DNA of 46,612 bases from Gemmatimonadaceae bacterium (GTDB lineage: Bacteria; Gemmatimonadota; Gemmatimonadetes; Gemmatimonadales; Gemmatimonadaceae). Below are positions 8,920 to 15,388 of the stretch, one piece after another. The position numbers and the translations under genes are program-made. Numbering within the stretch: position 1 is the first letter of the stretch; each line of letters begins with the position of its first letter. The DNA is taken from positions 1-46,612 of the forward strand of contig JABFXC010000046.1 of the NCBI GenBank assembly GCA_013361935.1, in the 5' to 3' direction. The notes beneath the pieces are model-generated. The model made no database searches, was not told where the DNA came from, and saw only the letters and a program-made list of their open reading frames with translations.

Positions 8920-9053
8920 GAATAGCTCCCGTACGCGGTGGCGCGGGAACGGCTAGTCCGCACCCGCGCCAACCAAGAAACGGATGTTTCCAGTTTCTGC
9001 AAGCAACCTCGTGCTTACAATGCGCGAGGCGCGAAACTGCGCGCGACCTTCGA

Positions 9054-9449
9054 TTATGGCTGGAAGACCAAGCCGCCGCACCGTTCGCGGAAATAGCCAG
9101 CCGGGTGATCCACACGATTGAGGAGATCGTGCAACATCTCGTGGCGGACCACTAGGCTGTCATCGAGGTGCTGCTCCGCCAGCACGATGTAGCGATAGTG
9201 CTCGATCCACACCCCGTAATCTTTTTGACCGTCTGCTAGGAATGACTGCGCTCCGGGTACGGCGAACCATCGTATGCGTGCAACGGGAGCTGCTAGGCCA
9301 GAACACTCTTCGACCTCGCGCCACCATTTCGCATATACCGCAGGCGGTCCGAACGGGACCGCGTCGGACGGTAACGGTGCGGGTGCGACGCGTTCAGCGC
9401 ACGCCAGCACGAGAGACAGTATCGTGCATCGAAGTATCAGCCGAGCCAT
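9054..9449 (-). CDS. Small secreted lipoprotein with HEXXH zinc-protease motif
   Basis: 131 residues. The signal peptide ends in a lipobox-like LVLAC (Cys17), followed by a Pro/Ala linker. The C-terminal half contains YIVLAEQHLDDSLVVRHEML, with HEMLH at residues 103-107, then His115 eight residues on. This is the layout of a minimal gluzincin/metzincin-like metallopeptidase site (two His plus Glu, and a possible third ligand). Two cysteines (50 and 124) may pair. It would be anchored at the cell surface or in the periplasm. I do not recognise the family. It lies just upstream of the S8 protease gene on the same strand, in the lower-GC patch. Confidence 0.72.
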   Translation of the reverse strand: MARLILRCTILSLVLACAERVAPAPLPSDAVPFGPPAVYAKWWREVEECSGLAAPVARIRWFAVPGAQSFLADGQKDYGVWIEHYRYIVLAEQHLDDSLVVRHEMLHDLLNRVDHPAGYFRERCGGLVFQP

Positions 9450-9539
9450 ACGTCGAGTGTACCCAGGGAGATGTCGTCTCGCGAGGACATCAGCCCGGTT
9501 ATAGTGAATCTGCGCTTCGCCAATTCACCATTGATCTTC

Positions 9540-10136
9540 ATGACCCGTTCCCTTCCCTCCCGCGACGACGCGCTGGCGATCGTCCACGAGTACACGCCGA
9601 GCGAGTCGCTGCGGAAGCACATGCTCGCGGTCGAGGCGGCGATGCGCGCCTACGCGGCGAAGTTCGGCGAGGACGTCGAGCGCTGGGGGCTCGCCGGGCT
9701 GCTCCACGACTTCGACTACGAGCGCTTTCCCAACGCCGGGCGCTCGGCGACGGAGGAGCATCCGTCGGAAGGGGTGCGGATCCTGCGCGGGAAGGGGTAT
9801 CCGGAGGACGTCCTCGAGGCGATCATGGGCCACGCGACGTACACCGGAGTGCCGAGGACGACACGGATGGCAAAGACGCTGTTCGCGGTGGACGAGCTCA
9901 CGGGGCTGGTCACGGCGACGGCGCTGGTGAAGCCCAGCCGGAGCGTGCACGACGTGGACGCGTCGTCGGTGCGGAAGAAGATGAAGGACAAGGCGTTCGC
10001 ACGCGGAGTGAGCCGCGAGGACGTGATCCAGGGGGCGGAGGAGCTGGGGGTGCCGCTGGAGGAGCACATCGCGTTCGTGATCGAGGCGATGCGCGGGTCG
10101 GCGCGGGCGCTGGGACTGCAGGGGTCGGGGGCGTGA
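9540..10136 (+). CDS. HD-domain hydrolase
   Basis: 198 residues from ATG 9540; the frame is open to 9471, but the upstream part is not protein-like and overlaps the divergent promoter region. The protein is a compact HD domain: conserved SLRKHMLAVE with His27, GLLHDFDYERFP with His56-Asp57, EEHP around His74, and IMGHAT with His98. These are typical metal ligands of the HD phosphohydrolase superfamily. The DELTGLVTATALVKPS segment is characteristic of a widespread uncharacterised HD/HDIG group, probably acting on a nucleotide or phosphate ester in the cytoplasm. An ECF sigma factor gene begins 28 bp downstream on the same strand, so the four genes to 11581 may form one operon. Confidence 0.88.
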   Translation: MTRSLPSRDDALAIVHEYTPSESLRKHMLAVEAAMRAYAAKFGEDVERWGLAGLLHDFDYERFPNAGRSATEEHPSEGVRILRGKGYPEDVLEAIMGHATYTGVPRTTRMAKTLFAVDELTGLVTATALVKPSRSVHDVDASSVRKKMKDKAFARGVSREDVIQGAEELGVPLEEHIAFVIEAMRGSARALGLQGSGA

Positions 10137-10164
10137 TTCAACGCGCCGGAGGGAGGGCGCGTAT

Positions 10165-10818
10165 ATGAGGCGTGAGGAGGATCTGGAAGTGACCGCGCGT
10201 CCGGTTCCGCTGCCGATGGTGGAGCTGGACGAGGTGCCGCCGACGGTCGAGCGCGCCGGCGACACGCCGGTGGCGGTCGAGCCAGCGGTGGACGACCGCG
10301 CCTGGGTGCGCGCGGCGCGCGATGGCGACGCGACGGCGTTCGGGATGCTCGTCCGCCTCCATCAGCGCCGGGCGTACGGGATCGCGCGCGCGATCGTGCT
10401 CTCGCACGAGGACGCGGAGGACGCGGTCCAGGAAGGATTCCTTCACGCGTACCGGGCGATGGCGCGCTTCGACGCGGCGTATCCGTTCGGGGCGTGGCTG
10501 GCGCGGATCGTCGCGAACGCGGCGCTCGATCTGGTGCGGCGGCGGAAGGTGCGGGCGACGCAGGAGATCCCGGCGACGATCGCGCTCCCGTTCAGCGACC
10601 CGGCGGAACGCTCGGAGCTGCGGCGACGGCTTCGCGAGGCGCTGGCCGCGCTTCCGCCGCGCCAGCGGGCGGTGCTGATGCTGCATGACGTGGAGGGCTA
10701 CCGGCACGCGGAGATCGGCGCGATGCTGGGGATGCCGGAAGGGACCGCACGATCCGACCTGCACCATGCGCGCGCGACGATGCGTCGCGCGCTCGACGAC
10801 CTGAGGAGCACGCGATGA
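10165..10818 (+). CDS. ECF-family RNA polymerase sigma factor (RpoE-like)
   Basis: 217 residues. An acidic N-terminal extension of about 45 residues precedes sigma region 2 (about 58-127: DAEDAVQEGFLHAYRAMARF is the core-binding/-10 recognition helix) and region 4 (about 155-208, LPPRQRAVLMLHDVEGYRHA, then EIGAMLGMPEGTARSDLHHA, the -35-binding helix-turn-helix). It would direct RNA polymerase to stress-response promoters. The stop overlaps the ATG of the next gene (ATGA, 10815-10818), whose product is a membrane protein of the size and position expected of the cognate anti-sigma factor. Confidence 0.95.
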   Translation: MRREEDLEVTARPVPLPMVELDEVPPTVERAGDTPVAVEPAVDDRAWVRAARDGDATAFGMLVRLHQRRAYGIARAIVLSHEDAEDAVQEGFLHAYRAMARFDAAYPFGAWLARIVANAALDLVRRRKVRATQEIPATIALPFSDPAERSELRRRLREALAALPPRQRAVLMLHDVEGYRHAEIGAMLGMPEGTARSDLHHARATMRRALDDLRSTR

Positions 10819-11177
10819 AGGACAACGAGCTGCGATTTCGCGACGATGCGCCCGATCGCGAGATCGGCGAGGCGCTGCGCGCGCTGGTCGCGGCACCATC
10901 CGGCGCGTACTGGGGCGAACTCGAGTCGCGGATCATGGCGCGCGTCGCCGAGGAGCAGACGTCGCCGTGGAGCGTGCTCGCCGGCTGGACGCGTCCGGCG
11001 GCGATCGCCGCGGCGCTGCTGCTCGTGGCGGCGACGCTGCTGCTGACGCGGCTGAACGAGCGGGAGTCGGCGATCGCGTACGGCGCGGTGGCCGAGGAGC
11101 AGTATCCGGCGAGCGACGCGATCTCGGCGCCGGCGAACGAGAACGCGACCACCCTTCACCTGCTGCTCGAGCGCTGA
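10815..11177 (+). CDS. Probable membrane-bound anti-sigma factor
   Basis: 120 residues: a charged cytoplasmic N-terminal part (about 1-57, with a possible helical sigma-binding region EIGEALRALVAA and YWGELESRIMARVAE), one membrane helix (about 64-80, IAAALLLVAATLLL) and a short outer tail. It lacks the HxxxCxxC zinc motif, so it is not a ZAS-type anti-sigma; the role is inferred from translational coupling to the sigma gene and from topology. Its stop TGA shares a base with the ATG of the next gene (TGATG at 11175-11179). Confidence 0.75.
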   Translation: MKDNELRFRDDAPDREIGEALRALVAAPSGAYWGELESRIMARVAEEQTSPWSVLAGWTRPAAIAAALLLVAATLLLTRLNERESAIAYGAVAEEQYPASDAISAPANENATTLHLLLER

Positions 11178-11581
11178 TGTCGACTCCGCGATCCACGAAG
11201 AGCCTGGCGCTTGCGTTCATCCTCGGCGCGCTGCTGGTGGGGGGCGTGCTGGGATTCACCGCCGACCGGATGTTCGGGCACGACGAAGCGTGCGCGAGCT
11301 ACTACACGCGCGTCGAGATGCGGAAGCGCTTCGCCGAGAAGCTCGGGCTGAGCGCCGAGCAGCGGGCGCAGGTGGAGGCGATCCTCGACCGGAAGCGCGC
11401 CTCGCTGGACTCGGTGATGGCGCCGGTGAAGCCGCAGGTGCAGGCGGTGAGCGACTCGACGACGAAGCGGATCGAGGCAGTGCTCGACGCGTCGCAGCGC
11501 GAGAAGTTCGCGCGGATGCGCGCCGACCACGACCGCCGCGAGCGGGACGACCGTGCGGCGGTTCGTGGAGGGCGGGAGTAG
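11177..11581 (+). CDS. Spy/CpxP-like periplasmic stress protein, membrane-anchored
   Basis: 134 residues starting at ATG 11177, overlapping the anti-sigma stop. An N-terminal membrane helix (about 9-27) is followed by a highly charged helical periplasmic domain containing MRKRFAEKLGLSAEQRAQVE and LDASQREKFARMR. These are the LxLTxxQ-like repeats typical of the Spy/CpxP/zinc-resistance (CnrR/ZraP-like) superfamily. Such proteins chaperone or sense misfolded proteins or metals in the envelope, which fits an ECF sigma/anti-sigma operon; here it may act as a third sensing component. The gene ends 6 bp from the convergent exbD gene. Confidence 0.78.
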   Translation: MSTPRSTKSLALAFILGALLVGGVLGFTADRMFGHDEACASYYTRVEMRKRFAEKLGLSAEQRAQVEAILDRKRASLDSVMAPVKPQVQAVSDSTTKRIEAVLDASQREKFARMRADHDRRERDDRAAVRGGRE

Positions 11582-11587
11582 GCGCGC

Positions 11588-11965
11588 CTAACGGCGGGGC
11601 TTGATGCCGATGACGGCGACGCCTGCTCCGCGCGCGCTGTCCATCGCGACGATCACCCGCTCGTATCGCACGCCCCGAGCGGCGCCGACGAAAAGCACCT
11701 TGTCGGGGCGCCTGGCGTAGACTTCGCGCAACCGCATGCCGAGCGCGCGCTCGTCGGGGATCGGCTCTCCGTTCAGCTCGAAGTCGCCCTCGCCGCGCAC
11801 GGTGAGGGCGATCTGGCTTCCCTCCCCACCGCCGGTCTTCTGCGGGAGCTGCGCGTCGATCGATCGGTCGGCCGCCGGGAGCGCGACGAGAAAGATGATC
11901 AGCAGCACGAGCATCACGTCGATCATCGGCGTGACGTTCGGTTCGGTGGCGAGCCTCGGGGTCAT
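11588..11965 (-). CDS. exbD: ExbD/TolR-family biopolymer transport protein
   Basis: 125 residues from ATG 11965. It has the family pattern: a short cytoplasmic N-terminus with EPNVTPMIDVMLVLLIIFLV, in which Asp16 lies at the start of the single membrane helix (the proton-path aspartate), then a periplasmic domain ending YERVIVAMDSARGAG. ExbD works with ExbB to energise TonB. Its ATG overlaps the tonB stop (ATGA at 11962-11965), so tonB-exbD form a coupled pair. The stop codon TAG is embedded in a GCCTAACG octamer. A much longer frame through this region is an artefact of high GC. Confidence 0.93.
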   Translation of the reverse strand: MTPRLATEPNVTPMIDVMLVLLIIFLVALPAADRSIDAQLPQKTGGGEGSQIALTVRGEGDFELNGEPIPDERALGMRLREVYARRPDKVLFVGAARGVRYERVIVAMDSARGAGVAVIGIKPRR

Positions 11966-12663
11966 CGTGCACCTTCCAGCTCGAAGCGGAAGGACCGCTG
12001 AACGAGCGTCGGCACCGCGCGGCCGCGGACGCGGCCGGGGGTGAAGCGGGTCCCGCGCAGGGCCGCGCGCACGGCGTCGGTGAGCTGGTCGTTCGGCGAT
12101 TCCACCACGACGAGGGAGCGCATGTCGGCGCGACCGGAGGTGTCGACGACGAACCGCACGGTGACGAGGCCCGTCACTCGCGCGGCGCGGAGCGCCTCCG
12201 GGTAGCGCGGGCGTCGCTCGGTGAGGATCCCGACCCGCTCGTCCACCGTCAGGTCGCTGGCGATCCCGCTGCCCCCATCCCCCGCCCCGCCGCCCGCCGC
12301 GCCGCCGCCGCCGGCGATGTCGCTCAGGATGTCGCTTTCGCCGGGGAGGGAGAATGACGGACCCGGCGTCGCGATGTCGACGCTCGTGCCGGGGAGATGC
12401 GGATGTGGAATCGAGAACCCTCCATCGTCGGTTCGGGTCGGGCCGCCACCGGAGCGCGTGCGCCCACCGCGCGCGGGATCGACTGGAGTCTGCGTCCAGA
12501 TGACGGGCCCGTCCCCTGGCCGGCGCGGCGGCGTCGGCCGCGCATCCATCCGCGTCGCGACGACCAGCAGCAGCACGATCGCGCCGTGCGCGGCGACGCT
12601 GACCGCGGTTCCCCATCCCCTCCGCTCGCGCTTCGCCTTCGTCTCGAGCAGTGTCGCGAACAT
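11962..12663 (-). CDS. TonB-family energy transducer
   Basis: About 233 residues from ATG 12663. An upstream ATG at 12678 is possible, but the Shine-Dalgarno GGGAGGGG lies between the two and favours 12663. The layout is basic N-terminus, one membrane helix (about 18-36, AVSVAAHGAIVLLLVVA), a long Pro/Gly/Thr-rich periplasmic spacer including a poly-Gly tract, and a C-terminal TonB domain (about 140-233: RRPRYPEALRAARVTGLVTV, then VVESPNDQLTDAV and a GTRFTPGRVRG-type segment). It transfers proton-motive force to outer-membrane receptors. No exbB gene is adjacent, so ExbB must be encoded elsewhere. Confidence 0.9.
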   Translation of the reverse strand: MFATLLETKAKRERRGWGTAVSVAAHGAIVLLLVVATRMDARPTPPRRPGDGPVIWTQTPVDPARGGRTRSGGGPTRTDDGGFSIPHPHLPGTSVDIATPGPSFSLPGESDILSDIAGGGGAAGGGAGDGGSGIASDLTVDERVGILTERRPRYPEALRAARVTGLVTVRFVVDTSGRADMRSLVVVESPNDQLTDAVRAALRGTRFTPGRVRGRAVPTLVQRSFRFELEGAR

Positions 12664-12904
12664 CGTCCCCTCCCTCATGAGTGTGACCGTGGACGTCTCA
12701 CCGGGAGGGTACGACGGAGCGATTAATCGGCTGTTGCGCGAGGATTACGCGATGGTGAACCCGCGATGAGAAGGCGGTTGCGGGGCGGGCGGCTCCTCTA
12801 GACGGGTCCCCGCGTGCGCGCCAGTGGGGACGGCGGGCCGCTCGGGGCTACACCGGGCCCCGGGACGCGGTAGATTTCTCCCGGCGCGGCACGGCCTACG
12901 CTAT

Positions 12905-12919
12905 GCCACCACTGGTGGC
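12905..12919. promoter_or_regulatory. Short dyad in the tonB-kup intergenic region
   Basis: The 300-bp gap 12664-12963 between divergent tonB and kup must hold both promoters. I see no strong -35/-10 pair. The clearest structure is a perfect 7-bp dyad GCCACCA-C-TGGTGGC about 45 bp before the kup start, a possible operator. A weaker G/C hairpin lies around 12797-12830 (GGTCCCC..GGGGAC). Nothing else in this gap looks coding. Confidence 0.3.
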
Positions 12920-12963
12920 GCGTACGTCCTTCCGCGCGTTTGCTTTACCATGAAGCGTCCTCC

Positions 12964-15006
12964 ATGAGCGCAGAGCCCGCCCGACGCGCGTCGGATCCTG
13001 CGGCGAAGAAATTGACCGATCCGGTAACCGTAACACCTTCGGCTGACGCGCCCGCGGCACCAGCGACTCCGGCCCCGACGAGCACGATGGGCCATCCGGT
13101 GTACACGCCGGCCGAGCACGCGGTAAAGCGACCACGCGGCAAGAAGCTGGCGCTCCTCGGCCTCACCGCGCTCGGCGTCGTCTACGGCGACATCGGGACC
13201 AGCCCGCTCTACGCGCTGCGCGAGTGCTTCAAGCCGGAGTACGGGCTGACGCCCACCCGCAGCAACGTGCTCGGCGTCCTCTCGCTCATCGTCTGGTCGT
13301 TGCTCTTCGTGGTGAGCGTGAAGTACATCGTCTTCATCATGCGCGCCGACAACCGCGGCGAGGGTGGCATTCTCGCGCTCCTCGCGCTGCTGCTGCAGCG
13401 GACGCATCGCACCGCCGATTCGCGCATCCGGACGACGCTGATCATGCTCGGCCTCTTCGGCGCCGCGCTGCTCTATGGCGACGGGATCATCACCCCCGCG
13501 GTGTCGGTGCTCTCGGCGGTGGAAGGAATCGAGGTGGCAACGCCGGCCTTCGCACACTGGGTGGTGCCGCTGACGCTCGTGATCCTCTTCGGCCTCTTCA
13601 TGCTGCAGAAGCTGGGTACGGCGCGAGTGGGAGTGACGTTCGGACCCGTGATGCTCGTGTGGTTCGTGTCGATCGCGGTGCTCGGGGCGCGCGAGGTCGC
13701 GAGCTATCCGGGAATCCTGAGCGCGCTCTGGCCGGGTCACGCGATCGGCTTCTTCTTCGAGCACAACCTGCGCGCGTTCTTCGTGCTGGGCGCGGTCGTG
13801 CTCGCCGTGACCGGCGCCGAGGCACTGTACGCGGACATGGGCCACTTCGGAAAGCGGCCCATCCGGCTGGCGTGGTTCGCGGTCGCGCTCCCCTGTCTGC
13901 TACTGAACTACTTCGGGCAGGGAGCGCTCGTCCTGCGGAACCCGGGCGCACAGGGAAGCCACCCGTTCTGGGGGCTCGTGCCGCAGCCGCTGCTGATCCC
14001 GATGGTCGTGCTCGCGACGCTCGCGGCGATCATCGCGTCGCAGGCGCTGATCTCCGGGGCATTCTCGCTGACGCAGCAGAGCGTGCAGCTCGGCTACTCG
14101 CCGCGCGTGCAGATCATCCACACGTCGCGGAAGGAAGCGGGGCAGGTCTACATCCCCGAGGTGAACTGGGCATTGATGGTCGGGTGCCTCGTCCTCGTCC
14201 TGGCCTTCCGAAGCTCGGGCGCACTGGCGGCCGCCTACGGGATCGCGGTAACGGGAACGATGGCGATCACGACGATCCTGTTCGCGGTGGTCGCCCGCTC
14301 GCGTTTCGGCTGGTCGCGGCTCTCGGTGGCGGCGCTGACGGGGGTCTTCCTGCTCGTCGATCTCGCGTTCCTGCTCGCGAACGTGATCAAGGTGGAACAC
14401 GGCGGCTGGGTGCCGCTGGTGATCGCGCTCGTGATCTTCACGCTGATGAGCACCTGGAAGCGCGGCCGCGCGCTGCTCGGCGAGATGCTGCAGCGTGGCT
14501 CGCTGCCTCTCAACCTCTTCCTCGAGGACGTGGAGCGGCGGCGTCCGCCGCGCGTGCCGGGTACGGCGGTGTTCATGACGTCCTCCGCGGACGGGGCGCC
14601 GGTCGTGCTGCTGCACCACCTGAAGCACAACAAGGTGCTGCACCAGCAAGTGCTGTTGATGTCGGTGACGGCCGAGGAGGTACCGGATGTTCCGCAGCGG
14701 GACCGGGTCACGCTCGAGGAGCTGGGCCACGGCTTCTTCCGGCTGAGAGCGCGCTACGGCTTCATGGAGTCGCCGGACGTCGAGGACATCCTGCACTGCG
14801 CCGCCGAGGCGGGGCTGCAGGCGAAGCCGCAGGAGACGAGCTTCTACCTCGGGCGCGAGCGGCTGATCCCGCGGAACAAGGGCGGGATGTGGAAGTGGCG
14901 GAAGAAGCTGTTCGTGCTCATGTCACGCAACGCGCGCTCGGCGACCGAGTTCTTCAACATCCCGCCGAACCGGGTGGTGGAGCTGGGGACGCAGCTGGAG
15001 TTCTGA
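12964..15006 (+). CDS. kup: Kup-type potassium uptake transporter
   Basis: 680 residues from ATG 12964; a TTG 24 bp upstream is in frame but less likely. A hydrophilic Pro/Ala-rich tail of about 58 residues precedes the family signature GVVYGDIGTSPLYAL (71-85). About 12 membrane helices follow, with other Kup landmarks (RADNRGEGGILALLALL, LYGDGIITPAVSVLSA, EALYADMGHFG), and a C-terminal cytoplasmic domain (after about residue 505) ends in NIPPNRVVELGTQLEF, the typical Kup C-terminus. It imports K+ with protons across the inner membrane. It is monocistronic: a palindromic repeat (family C) begins 26 bp after the stop. Confidence 0.96.
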   Translation: MSAEPARRASDPAAKKLTDPVTVTPSADAPAAPATPAPTSTMGHPVYTPAEHAVKRPRGKKLALLGLTALGVVYGDIGTSPLYALRECFKPEYGLTPTRSNVLGVLSLIVWSLLFVVSVKYIVFIMRADNRGEGGILALLALLLQRTHRTADSRIRTTLIMLGLFGAALLYGDGIITPAVSVLSAVEGIEVATPAFAHWVVPLTLVILFGLFMLQKLGTARVGVTFGPVMLVWFVSIAVLGAREVASYPGILSALWPGHAIGFFFEHNLRAFFVLGAVVLAVTGAEALYADMGHFGKRPIRLAWFAVALPCLLLNYFGQGALVLRNPGAQGSHPFWGLVPQPLLIPMVVLATLAAIIASQALISGAFSLTQQSVQLGYSPRVQIIHTSRKEAGQVYIPEVNWALMVGCLVLVLAFRSSGALAAAYGIAVTGTMAITTILFAVVARSRFGWSRLSVAALTGVFLLVDLAFLLANVIKVEHGGWVPLVIALVIFTLMSTWKRGRALLGEMLQRGSLPLNLFLEDVERRRPPRVPGTAVFMTSSADGAPVVLLHHLKHNKVLHQQVLLMSVTAEEVPDVPQRDRVTLEELGHGFFRLRARYGFMESPDVEDILHCAAEAGLQAKPQETSFYLGRERLIPRNKGGMWKWRKKLFVLMSRNARSATEFFNIPPNRVVELGTQLEF

Positions 15007-15032
15007 GGCTCGGTGAACGGCGCGCGGCGGTT

Positions 15033-15123
15033 ATAACAGGGAGCCGGGGAGGCCGGGGAGGAGTTCGCAGGGGCTATCGGTCCACACGAGAGCACCTCTC
15101 AAAGCTCCCCGGCTCCCTGTTAT
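15033..15123 (+). repeat. Family C palindromic repeat, copy 1
   Basis: About 91 bp with perfect 19-bp inverted ends: 15033-15051 (ATAACAGGGAGCCGGGGAG) and 15105-15123. The interior is asymmetric (GTTCGCAGG..GCTAT..CACACGAGAG..ACCTC) and is conserved with copy 2 near 31.5 kb when that copy is read on the minus strand, so the whole unit is a dispersed element and not a chance hairpin. Confidence 0.85.
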
Positions 15124-15362
15124 TCAATCGCCGAGCAAGCGGCGGGAAGATCCGCGGCGATCCGCCGGATCCGTTCGATCGGCGTTCGCGGTTGTGCCAG
15201 GCCGCGAGCTGAGCGAGGGGGCTGGACGGCGCTCCCGGCGGTCGGCTCGTAGGAGCTGCCGGCGGGCAGCAGGTGCATCTCGACGCCGGCCGCGCCTAAC
15301 GTCGGGGCGTCGGGGCGAGTGATGGTCGCGTCGGTGTTGACCCCGCTCCGCACCGCTCGCAC
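15120..15362 (-). CDS. Possible small gene or gene remnant, 80 aa
   Basis: This minus-strand frame (GTG start at 15362) fills most of the 380-bp gap between kup and the peptidase gene. Support: third codon positions are strongly G/C in the first two-thirds, it contains a TTA-GGC codon pair inside a GCCTAACG octamer as real genes here do, and the translation (for example TLGAAGVEMHLLPAGSSYEP) looks protein-like. Against: no recognised family and no clear ribosome site. Its TAA stop is provided by the end of the family C repeat, so it may be a gene fragment cut by the repeat. Confidence 0.3.
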   Translation of the reverse strand: MRAVRSGVNTDATITRPDAPTLGAAGVEMHLLPAGSSYEPTAGSAVQPPRSARGLAQPRTPIERIRRIAADLPAACSAIE

Positions 15363-15388
15363 TTTCCCGCGACCCTCAACCGCATCAC

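Noticed and set aside
13224..15212. A 662-codon open frame inside kup
   Set aside because: Low-complexity Arg-rich translation; the Kup frame has all family signatures. Similar long shadows over leuS, efflux and oxidase genes were left out for the same reason.
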